Source of the DNA: Callaeas wilsoni
Lineage: Eukaryota; Chordata; Aves; Passeriformes; Callaeidae
Assembly: GCA_013398955.1 (NCBI GenBank)
Contig: VWPU01012703.1
Location: 124,001 to 188,000, forward strand
Direction: 5' to 3'
DNA: 64,000 nucleotides
A program made the position numbers and the translations under genes. Under the pieces are notes generated by a model. It was not told the DNA's origin and did not search any database. It saw nothing but the letters and a program-made list of their open reading frames with translations. This document shows, piece by piece, positions 1-10,700 of this stretch (position 1 is its first letter; the number at the start of each line of letters is the position of its first letter).

Positions 1-589
1 TAGCAATGGTTTTTTTTGTGTTGTATTGCTTCCTATTTGGCTGCATTATGTGTAGAAGGGTCAAAATACATGCCTTTGATTTATGTGGCAATGTAAAGAA
101 CAGCTACAAATGCTATGAGGCAGAGAGTTTGAGTCTGTCCAATTGCTAAGTGTTTCTGTGTGAAAAATGACTCCTTGTTCTTTGGATCACAGAGATTGTA
201 CAATTACAATTTTAATCAATCCAACACAAGATTCATTGGTTCTTACTGTGCAGAGCACATAGTCACAGTCCAATAAATCTGCTTCTGATGTGCAGATCCA
301 GACTCCTGGAGCCTCTAGAGACTGTGTACAAATGACAGGCATGTCTGCCTTGCCTGTGGATTTGCATGGTGTCAGGTGGAAGGAAGGTGTGCTGATACTG
401 TTCTGACTTCTAATGTGGCATTTTATGGCTTGCATTTGAATGATTAGAAATGATGTGCTTGACCTGGTGGATGCAGGACGTGTTACTTATTCCTTTCTCT
501 AGTTTTGTTCTTTCTCAAAGTGAGATTTTGATCTCTTAGATTCTTTTGTAGCGGTTTAGCTCTGGGTGAATAAGATCTTAATTTTCCAA
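1..589. other. AT-rich non-coding DNA, nothing identified
   Basis: Unique AT-rich sequence before the first CR1 fragment. A minus-strand stretch (187-435) is open for about 80 codons but has no recognisable domain or convincing splice context. I see no RNA gene, promoter or repeat. Confidence 0.5.
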
Positions 590-843
590 GGGCTGATAAG
601 GCATTGCAGTAACTATTCAATAGCTCATACATCAGGGAAAAGTTTTTCCCCCAGAGGGTGGTTGGGTAGCAGAACAGGCTCCCCAGGGCAGTGGTCACAG
701 CTCCAAGCCTGGCTGAGCTCAAGAAGCATTTGGACAATGCTCCCAGGCACATGGGGGGAAGGTTAGGGTGGCCTGTGCAGGGTGAGGAGTTGGGCTCAAT
801 GATCTGATGGGTCTCTTCCAACTCAGTGTGACTCTGTGATTCT
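590..843 (+). mobile_element. CR1 LINE, 3' end (5'-truncated)
   Basis: This is the 3' terminal part of a CR1 non-LTR retrotransposon in sense orientation. Visible hallmarks, in order, are the 'gggaaaagtttttcc...agggtgg' stretch, the 'aacaggctccccagggcagtgg' stretch, a 'caagaagcatttggacaatg' segment, and the 3' end 'gggtctcttccaactcagtg' followed by a terminal octamer-like 'tgtgattct'. CR1 copies are usually severely 5'-truncated and end in short octamer repeats rather than poly(A), which fits this 250-bp remnant. No reverse-transcriptase coding remains. The wording resembles the CR1 subfamilies with a 'gcatttggacaa' motif, but the subfamily cannot be fixed by eye. An antisense open frame across 483-992 is incidental. 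Confidence 0.88.
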
Positions 844-1262
844 AAAAGCTTTCTGACAGGGTCCTTTTGGAAAAAGCACTGAACTGCCAAATCCTGGGAA
901 GTGAAGCAAGTGGTGCACGAGCTAAGATACATCTGTCTGAAAGCCACAGGAGTGGGGAGAGGGAAGTTTTCCCAGCATTCCCCATGATACACAGAAATGT
1001 TTGTAAGTTATGCATCACCAAAAAAGAACTCCCAAAGACCATGAACCGTTTTTCCTATAAAGCAATTTTAGATCTAAGGAACATGCAGTCAGCAAGGAGA
1101 GATATGTCCCTAGGAGACATACCCTCTCTGGAGAATTTAGGCAAGCTTTAAACTTCTGAGACATTCCATACATGATCCATACATGTTTGTTAACAACCTA
1201 GATTCTTGGAATATTTTGTCTTTACTGAATGTGGTTAGCAGCAGTCCTGCTGATGGGCTTGC
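844..1262. other. Unique non-coding DNA
   Basis: This lies between the CR1 tail and the purine-rich block. A plus-strand open stretch (867-1151) has no recognisable domain. Nothing else is identified. Confidence 0.45.
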
Positions 1263-1263
1263 T

Positions 1264-1745
1264 CTACAGCATCCTGGGACTGAGAGACAATAAACATGCT
1301 CCAACACGCAGGAGAAAGTTATCAGGAAGGCAACTCTGTGCTGCTGTACCCAAATTTACTGGCTGGTGCAGCACCTGAGGGTAGACGGTGTCTGTGCTGG
1401 GCTGACAGTCTGGAGGCAGCAGGAGACACCTGCCCGACCTGAATGTGAAGGAATGGCAAGAGCAGATAAGCAGACAGTAACCTGCTGGTGACGGAAAGGG
1501 CAGATAAGAACAGAAAACGAAAGTATTTGATGGGTGACAAGGCAGATAACGGTGCTGAATAGGAAAGCCAAGGATCCTGTGGAAGGAAATATTAGCAGGA
1601 CGTGAAGGAAGCAAGAACAGAACCAGTGCTGCAAAGCAGAGGGCGTGGGCAGCACTGCAGGGCTGGTGGGAGCAGTGCAGGGTGTGGACAGGAGCCAGCA
1701 CATAGGAACAGGGAGGAGAAAGGGACACAAAGAAATGGGTTGGGC
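1264..1745. promoter_or_regulatory. Purine-rich block with three spaced GATA-type motifs
   Basis: The plus strand is strongly purine-biased (repeated agg/aga/gca triplets). That depletes minus-strand stops, so overlapping minus frames stay open for 70-154 codons; I read these as a composition effect. Inside it, CAGATAA occurs at 1463, 1501 and 1543, 38 and 42 bp apart, each preceded by G/A-rich sequence. Two copies share a degenerate 'ggtgac...gg-cagataa' context, suggesting an old internal duplication. WGATAR is the known binding motif of GATA factors. A regulatory role is inferred only. Confidence 0.2.
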
Positions 1746-4432
1746 CATTCCTAGCACTTCCCTAGGTGCAGCTACGGGGTTTTAAACCACAAGATTCTTT
1801 TGATGTCACCTGGATCCTTTTGGATTCAATGCCTAATATCTTCTGACTGTCCTTTTAATAATTAATTTTTTTCTGATTGAGGAAGTAAGAAATAACTTAG
1901 AAGTTACTGCAAAAAATATGGACTAAAAAAGGCATCTAGAAAATTCAGAAAGTACCAAACATCTGTCTTTTAAAGTCTTTGTTAATTTAAAATAAACTAG
2001 CAAACGAGAAGCCATAATTTATGATTGACAACATATGAAGTTTAGTTAACATTTTTTGATAACTTTAGAGACATTACAGTAAAAGTTAATGAAAAATAAG
2101 TAATTTTTAATATTTTTTGGTAGGTTATTTTCTGTTCATTTATAGATCTTTCTAAGGGTAATACTACAAATGTTATTTGTGAAGGCCTTGTTTTGTAACA
2201 ACAGATGACATGACAATGATAAGGAACATAAAAAATTGGGTTTTTGTTTAAGTAAATGTTTTTGTATACATAGGGATCGTGTACACACAATTTGGGATTA
2301 AGAATCTCTGTTTTGTCTATACAGCAATCTACAGAACTTCAGTTTGGGAAATAGTGTAATGGTGTTGTGCTTACATCTAAACATTGCCTTCCACAGTTTG
2401 TGCAGAGATTTATGTCTTCTGCTTAGGAGCAGCAGCTTTCCTTGGTGCTGGTCTATTGGTGCAATGTTTCCAAAATATATTTTGTTATTCATCGTAAGTG
2501 CAAAGTATTTTCACAGCTCTGCACTTGCCATGTTTACATTCATGAATTTGTTTTCTTCAAATCTGTGAGTGGTGGTAGACAGCACATATTGGCTGTGGTG
2601 CTTGAGAGAACATAAGTATTTAGACCCTGAGGGAACAGACCCAATATTAATCTGAAGTCACATTTCTCTTTGCAGTTTGCTTTCCAGCCTACGTTCACTG
2701 CTCCTGAGCACTGCTGGTATTCTGCCTGCTGGCATAGATGCTGGACATAGTCCAGGGAAACAAAGCCTCCAAACAAGAAAGCAAGGTTTTAGCATCAGGA
2801 TGATTTATTTTGAGGAACCTTTCATATGCTCTATCAAAAAGGAGGTAGGATTAGTTACTAAATAAATTGCTTATGACTCTGCTGCATAATAAATGTCTTT
2901 CTCCTCTTACTCGTCCTACTTACGCCTCAGTGTAACCTGGGCATGTTATCACTGAGCAACGTTTTCCAAAGACCTAAGTCTTGTCAAGCAGCCAGGCTCA
3001 AGCAGGAGAGAAGCAAACCCTTGCCAGAGGGAAGGAGACACTGAGAGCCAGGGATAACAGTCTCATAATCGAGTCAGACCTCTGAGTGAGGCAACTCAGT
3101 TTCATTGGGACGTGGAGATAACAGAATTTGACTGTGATGCTGTAAGGATTAGGTCGTTCTGGAGATAGGAAGTACCAGGAGAGCTGAGAAGTCAGGCTTT
3201 AGATTATACTCCAGGAGCCCAGTGCAGGAGGCTTTCCAGTGCTCTTCAGCGTTTCTGGAGTGCAATCCTTCCTTGGAGCCCAGTACCTATCCAGCTGCTT
3301 TCTTCCAGACAAATGTTATCAGTAATGTAATCTGCCTATCTTTTTAGCTGCTTTAGAACACAAATAGCTTTTTCAGGCCTGAAAAGCCATTTCATGATTT
3401 ATTTCATATTCCGAATGCAAAATGGCATGGGAGACCAGCATTGTTTTCTGACAGATTGTCAGGCCTGAGGCTAGTGTTCATGTCTGGCTGTACTGAATTC
3501 AAAATCGGTATTTTTTATAGGAGAATGGCTGACTGAATTCCTGCTAGACTGGTTTCTTTTTAGAAATGTTCTGTTCTCCTGTGTTGTGATTCAGTTTGTC
3601 TTTTCCTTCATAACAGGCGGTGACAAGTCCTTGTGGTGTCCTTAACTTAGAATTCCAGGAAAGCCATATCGAAAACATGGCACATAAAAATTCACTGAAG
3701 CATGTTCAACTTTTTTCTACAGTTATGTTTCCACGTGTGCTGCTCTCAAATTTCAAATACCTGTTTCTCCTTGTAAAATGTCAAGAAAGGCAAGGCAGAG
3801 TAACCTGCTCTGAGGAAATTCAGTGCACAAGCTTCATTCCTGGGAAGTCTGAGGCCATGTAGATGATTTGAGCAGAGAGTGCTTTAGGATTGTGAGGGTT
3901 CTGAAAAAAGGGGCCCTTGCTGTTAGATGTACCAAACTCCCAATACTGGGAGGCCATTGTAGCTGTCAGAGAATTCCATTATGCCAAAGTTGGTGCAGAT
4001 TTCTGTCAATAAGAACAGAACAAAACAAAGTTTTTTATACCAAGTAATACATGTTTTGCTGTTACATCACATTTTGGCATCTTCATTACACTTTGGGTTA
4101 TGTGATTGAAGTAACTTAATTGATCTCCTTTCCTCATTACGGTGGCACAGATTTTGTTTTTCTAGTGTTTTATCAGAGGAGTAGGAATACCATTCATGAC
4201 AATTCTTTCACTTTACTTTTTCTCTTAAAGCAATTAATAATACTCCAAATGAGGTACTGGGCTGTGGTTCAGTAGGCACCGGGCAGGGCGAGTGCTGAAA
4301 ATGAGAAAGGCACTAGTTTAGCTGGGTTGTCATATCACTTTCCATAAGGGTGCAGATGATACCAGTGAAAAGAATCTCCTCTGCAGACTTCAGCATCTGA
4401 AGGCACACAGGTGTATTTTGGCAGCCAGTCCA
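1746..4432. other. Long AT-rich non-coding stretch
   Basis: AT-rich unique sequence with only short chance open frames on both strands, for example 2042-2290 and 2298-2492 minus, and 2344-2568 and 3620-3862 plus. Their composition follows the local base bias (Ile, Lys, Phe, Tyr) and no domain is recognisable. No repeat or RNA gene seen. Confidence 0.45.
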
Positions 4433-4813
4433 TTAGTCTTTAGCTACTTTGGTCATGCCTGATTTATAGTGCCAGTCCAGCAAATAACAGAGGAGAGGAG
4501 CTGAAGCAGTGTGGGTGAATTTACTATATTGAACACAGTAATCTGTGATGGCTTCTGCTGTCTGAAAAGGCTCTAAGAGGTAGACCAGGCTAAAATAAAA
4601 CTTCAGGAGGCAAAATACCACATGAAACATTTGGGGCATGAATCTATGCTCTCTTGATTTCAGTTATTAGCTGAATCAATAATTTTCCTTTCCTTTGTTT
4701 TTTCCCCCCATTCTTCTCTTATATAACTGCCTCTATCTGCTCAGTAGCTGACAGAATACCTTTATTCCTCTTATTTTGTTTGCATTAAAAATGCAGTGCC
4801 TGGGACATGACAG

Positions 4814-4887
4814 CACGTGCTTTTGACCTTGCAGTGCTGACCTTATCAGTAGAGTGTTTCATAACCTCTCCCACTGAAGAAGATAAG
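4814..4887. promoter_or_regulatory. Compact motif cluster: E-box, paired TGACCTT, GATA sites
   Basis: In 74 bp there is a CACGTG E-box (4814-4819), two direct TGACCTT sites (4824-4830 and 4838-4844, 14 bp start to start, reverse complement of the AAGGTCA nuclear-receptor half-site), a CTTATCAG GATA site overlapping the second, and AGATAAGG (4880-4887). All are perfect matches to known motif cores. Each alone is common by chance; the density is the only argument for an enhancer-like element. Nearby transcripts are unknown. Confidence 0.22.
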
Positions 4888-5057
4888 GTTGACTAAACTG
4901 GATCTGTCTCGAGCCATCGGGCATTCATCCACAATGCTAAAGCCAATTTCAATGAGGTCACTTTTTCACACAGCGAAACTATAATAGTTTTTGTCTCCTA
5001 CTGTCTGATTTATTCTACTGGCGGGGACTACTGTCTTCCCTGAAACTGAGGAGGCAG

Positions 5058-5083
5058 TTTTTATTTTTTAATTTTTTTTTTTC
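5058..5083 (+). repeat. T-rich low-complexity tract
   Basis: T-rich run interrupted by single A residues. It could be a degenerate poly(A) tail in antisense, but no element flanks it. Confidence 0.7.
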
Positions 5084-5239
5084 TCTAGACAGGAAAGCAA
5101 TATTTATTTTTAAGAGCATAAGTTTTTATATATAATACTTTACCACATCTCAGTGTGAAATTACTTCACAATTTTCCTTTTGATCTGCCTGCATTTTATG
5201 CTTCTGCAGGATTTGCATTGTGAACTGTACCCTGTTGCT

Positions 5240-5560
5240 ATATATACAATGCAAAGTATTTAAATACTTTCCTACTTTATGGAGATAATTATAAGCTCTG
5301 TTTCTTGAACAATGAAAGCAAGACAAATGCTTAAGTCTTCACATTTCAATTGTAATAAAGCAGATGTAAAATGAGTTCCAAGGGATTAAACACCCTGGAT
5401 GTACTTTGAATCGTGCCATTAAACACCTTGTCCCAGAGAGCATTGTAATTATCACATCTATTTGATAGTTTCTCATTAATTACACTGCCACTAATTCTTA
5501 GTATCCTATGCATTCTTTTATTTTCTTGAAGTTTTCAGAATGAACGAAAAGGTAAAGAAC
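5240..5560. promoter_or_regulatory. AT-rich conserved-element-like block with 18-bp palindrome
   Basis: Contains a perfect 18-bp palindrome, aaagtatttaaatacttt (5253-5270), and AT-rich homeodomain-like cores such as ATTAATTA and TGTAATTATC around 5450-5485, plus AACAATG (Sox-like) near 5309. Sequence of this style is typical of vertebrate conserved non-coding elements. Conservation itself cannot be seen from one sequence, so the call is tentative. Confidence 0.2.
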
Positions 5561-8500
5561 GTAAGTATGTGTGTACCCTAGAGGGTTATTTGGGTCATAT
5601 ACACGCTAGGGTTAAAATGGGAGTGCAGCCCCACGCTGGTCTGGATGGGTTTGCCCAGGTGACAGTGGGGTGAGGGAATGGTATGTCTGGGAAGTGTTTC
5701 TGCAGTCTCAGACATTGGCTTGGCACCGTGTCCGTGCTGCGCAAATCAGCCATGGATACTTAGCAATGGACTGGAGGATGAGGAATCAAAGCAGTGATCA
5801 GGCTATGTGGGTGCTGGTCAAATAACTGCATATGGACTGATGAAGGTGTAGGCACCTAGAGGTGTAATTATTGTCCTTGAAGGTACAATTGCAAATACAC
5901 AGCTGGGCAAGAATGATCCATTATTGCATGTCAGATTAAAAAAAATTAGAGTTTTTCCTTATCAAATGGTAACTATTTCTTAGAATGTTGGAATGCAGAT
6001 ACCTGCTTACACTTGGGACAATCAGTCTCTTTTCAGTATAACCTCTTGCATCTTTTCATTATGGTCATTCACAGTCATGCACACAAACTCACCCCAAGCA
6101 ATCATCCCATGTCAAGAGAACTACATTTCACAAGCCTGCGAACCTTGGGTCAAGTATGCCCACAGGGTTAATATAAAATTAAAATGCAGTTCCAGTTTAT
6201 TCATTGAATTGATGTGATGGAATAAGGTTGGGAAAAGAGAGAATATTAACTTTTTCTTGACCAACAGATACCAATAGAACAGACAAGATTTCAGACATGG
6301 CATCAAAGGTACACAAGGGCGCTATCAAATTTATTTCTTTTACATGATTACTATACTTTCCTAATTAAGATAGGTTTTTAACATATTCCAATTGAATGAA
6401 TTTAAATTTTGTCCTACAATAATCTTCTCACTTCCATGAACCCACTGTTGGTCAATAAAGGAGGGAGATGTATTGGTGTGATGTGGTAAAATGATGAATT
6501 TCTTGCTTATGGTCAAACCTTTCTGCAGATACCATCTCAGTCTAGAAAAGGAATGAAGCCATTAGTTCTGATATCGAGGTAGCTTCCTTGGCTGACTTCT
6601 AGTGCAAATCATCATGACCTGTGGATTCATCACTCCTGCTGAGCCTTCTCCTAGTGGAGGAGTCTCAAACACAGCCAGTAGCAAGTTAGCCTTTCGCCTG
6701 TCATTCAGCAGGAACGGGTTTCCAAAGCTGCCACAATTAAAGGGATAACACATCGTACTAAACCACAGAATGATGTGGAAAGTGTTGAAATGCCTCACTG
6801 ACAGGCATAGCATGGAACCCAGCAGCCTTCAAAACACTGATGGTGAGGGTTGCAGTAATAATTGTGAAATGGCACAGATCTTCATTAGCTTTCAATGGAG
6901 GAATTCTTTTTCAGGATATTCTATTTCTCCTGTTGTCATGTCTGGATTTCCACAGTTGTGTTGGTATGTGGTGCTGTAGTAGCATCTGTCTTTAGGGCAC
7001 AAATGTTCCTAGGTTTATAATGGCACTGGTTTAGAGCCATGGTAGAATTTTTCTTATGTTGCAGAAATGCATCTCAGTCTTTCATCACTGTGTTAGAACT
7101 TTCTCTAGGGTAGTGTTCCTAGCATTGCAATTTTAAACTACAGCTCTTTCTCACAAAGAGATACCTCCGAGCAGGGGTTCCCATTATTTTAAGCACTATG
7201 TTATGCCTCCAGAGGAGAATTCCTGAACCAAACCATGAACTTCTCCTTTTTGTTCCTTCTTTTTTTTCCAAAGCAGGAGTTACTCTGACAGTACACTTGC
7301 ATAAGACAGCTACCAGCACAAGATTCCCAGCTCTCTCTTTAGACACATACTTATATGAAAGAACACTCACAACTGATAAGACCAGCAGCAATGTATGACA
7401 AATGGGTATAAAAATTCATGCATTTGTCTGTTTTTCTTCCTCTCAGACATTTAATATCCATATGAATTTCTCCCTCTTGCCTTTCCGAGGGGCTTCATTG
7501 CCATATGTTCTTACTGTATTAATTACTTCTGTCCACTTGATAACTGCATCACAGGGGGAAATCATGCAAATAAATAGCCAGTCAAGATAGAGCAGAGTTA
7601 GTACAGAAACCAGATAAATGAGCAGTGAATATGTCTTCAGTCACAGCAAGCAGTAGTTTTGGGCTAGGACATCTTGCCATTTTTCCTTGTAGTGTTTGGT
7701 GTTCCAGCACTTGGGCAGGCCTGACAAATATGACAGCAAATCAAGATTTGTGAATAGGATAACAAGTAATTACACTGCATAAATTCAGCAGCAATAATGC
7801 ACTCTTTGTTTCCATGGATGAAATGCTGTCTGGGATCTAGATGTATCTAGGAACACAACCGTCAAGACAGATGTTGACACAGAGCAAACACTGGTAACTG
7901 CAGAGCACAAATCTGGCATTGGTGTTGAGATTTATTGTGCTTGTTTTCTAATTTTAATGAACAAATGGCTTTTAACTCAAATAGAATCTGTTTCTGAATT
8001 TTAGCAAAACTCAACGTAGACTAGATTTTTCAGGGCATGTGAACATGATGTATTTCCAGGCTTAATGACTTCTGAGCCCCAGAAAGCCCTAATGTTCTGC
8101 ATTTATCAGGGTGAACTGAATGCTGCCCTGCTTTTATTCCTGTTTAACTACTATTGACAGATATGCTCAGAGTTGGGCATTAAAATAAGGTTGGATTTAA
8201 AAAATAATAATCAGATACAATTTTTATAGTTTTCTGGGCTTGGTCTGCTCAATTCTTCCAGAGGAGATGTAGGAGGACAGCTCAGATTGACCTGTACATT
8301 AACAAATCTCTTTCTGAATAATTCAGGCTGTGCTTGGAGAAGACTCTTTCAGCCACCTTTGTGGATTTGTTTATAAATCAGTTATGGTGAATCAGCCACT
8401 GCTGGCATCCAGAGCACTGATGCCACAATGCACAGCTCTGCTAGAAAAGGCTGCAGCACAGCTGCGTCTTGCAATAAATACAGATATCTACCCCCAGAGG

Positions 8501-10309
8501 TTGCTGGGACTGTTTAGGATGAAAGAAGTTGATGAAGTGAAGAAGTCTTTCAGCTTTACAGATTGTATTAGGCCTACAGCTGTCAGTTCTTTTCCCAAGA
8601 AGATTCTTTCTAAATAATTCTCTTCCTGGACAAAAGTGGTTAAATTATCAGGATGGTGTATAGGAAATTAGGTATGTGACATCTGCTAAAAAATAACAGG
8701 ACAATGTGCTTAATTTGCAGTGGACATTTACCATCTGGTTCAAGAGAGTTCAGTTTTTGAATCCCAAAGTTAAATAAAGTGAAGTTTTTCAGCTGATGTG
8801 TGGAAGTTAGAACCAGGGAGCATGGATTCTCAAAACTGCCCAGAAATTTGCTGTCATCGTTATTTGCCTTGTCATTGCTTTCTTCAAAAAATAGCCATGT
8901 TTTCCAGCAGCATGTTAGAGTACAGCCAGTCAGTAAACTCAGAACTACCTTATTTCTGATGGGAAAAAAAGGATGTAGCAGGACACAAGGTAAGGCACGT
9001 GTTGGAGGAATTGCTTTGAAGCATTTTCCGTCATAGGAAGGAAGCAAAAGAAAGGGGCCTCTTAGACCAAAGATCAGGTACAGCTTCTCTTTATTGAAGT
9101 CGTGCTACAGCTGGCACTACACCAGGGCTGTAAGATGACGATATCAGCTCCACTGATATTAACTGGAATCCATTCTATGATGCTGTCTCAAGAGTCACTT
9201 TTCCTCCTATGAAAGGTTCCTGCCCTTTCCCTTAGAACCTGGCCACAAAACCAGTCCATGAGTCCTGTGGCTTGGCCAGCATGGATTTAGGGTTTCAGTC
9301 TCATCTCTGTGAAGTTTCACAAGTGAGCTTGTGCGTGACTTATCAGGTAACCCCACTGTCAGTAATGTTTTACTCAGGGATGGTTTTAATTTATTGTGTA
9401 CAGAGAATATGTGTACGTATGCTATGCAAAATGTTGGCATAGAGTATACTACAGATATAAACTTAAAAAATTGGGGGAGAATCACCATAAGTGGTTGTTG
9501 GCTTAGGTTTTTTTTCATTAGGTTTTTTTTTCATTACCTAAGCAGATTTTTTTTTAATAAGAGAAGAGGCCATCTGCTAGAAAAAGAAAATTCCTGGATT
9601 GTAAAAAATCTCAATGCTCAGAAAAATCTGAATTTTTTCTACTGAGTGTACTGAGTGTATCTTATGTATATCTAGACCCAAGCAGCTAAAAAACCTGGAC
9701 AGCTACTCCCAAGGAAAAAATTATACTCCTCATAAAATAAAAAATAATCTGGTAAATGTGGCCAATATAAGCAAACACTACATACATAGAGGCCCAAGGT
9801 TAACAAAACATAGATATTATCTGATTCAATTTTCCAGGTTTTATTAATTTAGTTCTGGTCTTCAGTTTGAGGGTATTGGTTGCTGGAAATGCATAGATTT
9901 TTCTATTTCCCTTACACTTCATCAATTTCCCTTGATTTTTTGGTCTAATTATCTACTAGATTACACTTTAAAGCTATATTGATGTTGAGTATTTAACAAG
10001 ATGAGTTTATCCATTCTGGTCTGTAAATCTGGATTGGTTTCTTTGGGCTGTGTATCAGCAGCACCTATTAGTTAGAGGATATTCATGTCTTTGCTGGTTA
10101 CAGTAGGAGCAGGATGACCAGCCTCTTCTCCACTACACTTTATATCAGATCAAATGCTTGCCTGCAGCAGCAGCAATTTGATAATGGTCTTCATGAAACT
10201 ACCACAGAACTCATTACTCTGGGCAAATTGCTTTGTATGGTATAATGTGCTGGGCTGGAGTCTAAGGGGACGTGAACCCCAAACGGTGCTTAATACAGAC
10301 CATAAAATA
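5561..10309. other. Long non-coding stretch
   Basis: Unique, mostly AT-rich DNA. Open stretches of 60-135 codons, for example at 8330-8617 plus and 8640-9047 minus, have no recognisable domains and overlap others on the opposite strand. A small direct repeat lies at 9505-9535. No transposon fragment was recognised. Confidence 0.45.
9505..9535 (+). repeat. Two-copy 15/16-bp direct repeat
   Basis: Two tandem copies of AGG followed by a T8 or T9 run and CATT. They differ by one T, as replication slippage would leave them. Confidence 0.75.
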
Positions 10310-10700
10310 TTTAGAGCCTGATACATTAGTTTTAAAATGCTTACAAAGGTTACATTTTATCCAAAAAGAGAAAAAAAAGGTGCTGTTCCCATTAAGTCAG
10401 TGATTTAATAGAGTTTTCAGTACAATGCATTTACTCCATGATAATCAATTACCTCCAGCAAATTAAAATATAAATTAGGTTGTCTGGGAGAAAAGGAAGC
10501 TCTAAATCAGTTTGTTCTGGCTGCGCATAAATACAAGTTTTATAGTTATGGTTTCCTAATGTCAAAACCAACACATCATGACAGAAAGATATTTTTAGCT
10601 GCTGTGATTCTTAATGCATCAACTGTATTGATTGCATTTTTGTCAAAGTTGAGATTATCAAAATATATATATAACCCTTAAAACGTTCCTGCATTTCTTC
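10310..10700. promoter_or_regulatory. Conserved-element-like AT-rich block
   Basis: AT-rich but complex sequence with 'gatacatta', 'tgattaata'-like and 'aatgcatcaactgtattgat' words, 'atcaaag'-type reverse TCF/LEF-like words and a short TA run at 10665. It is not a simple repeat and resembles developmental non-coding elements. This is an inference from style only. Confidence 0.15.

Noticed and set aside
483..992. Minus-strand 169-codon frame
   Set aside because: It runs antisense through the CR1 3' end.
1264..1757. Overlapping minus-strand frames of 72-154 codons
   Set aside because: Three overlapping minus reading stretches are open because the plus strand is purine-rich; composition effect, no recognised domain.
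5534..5560. Microexon between ttttcag and gtaagt
   Set aside because: Only 13-22 nt, two alternative donors and no neighbouring exon.
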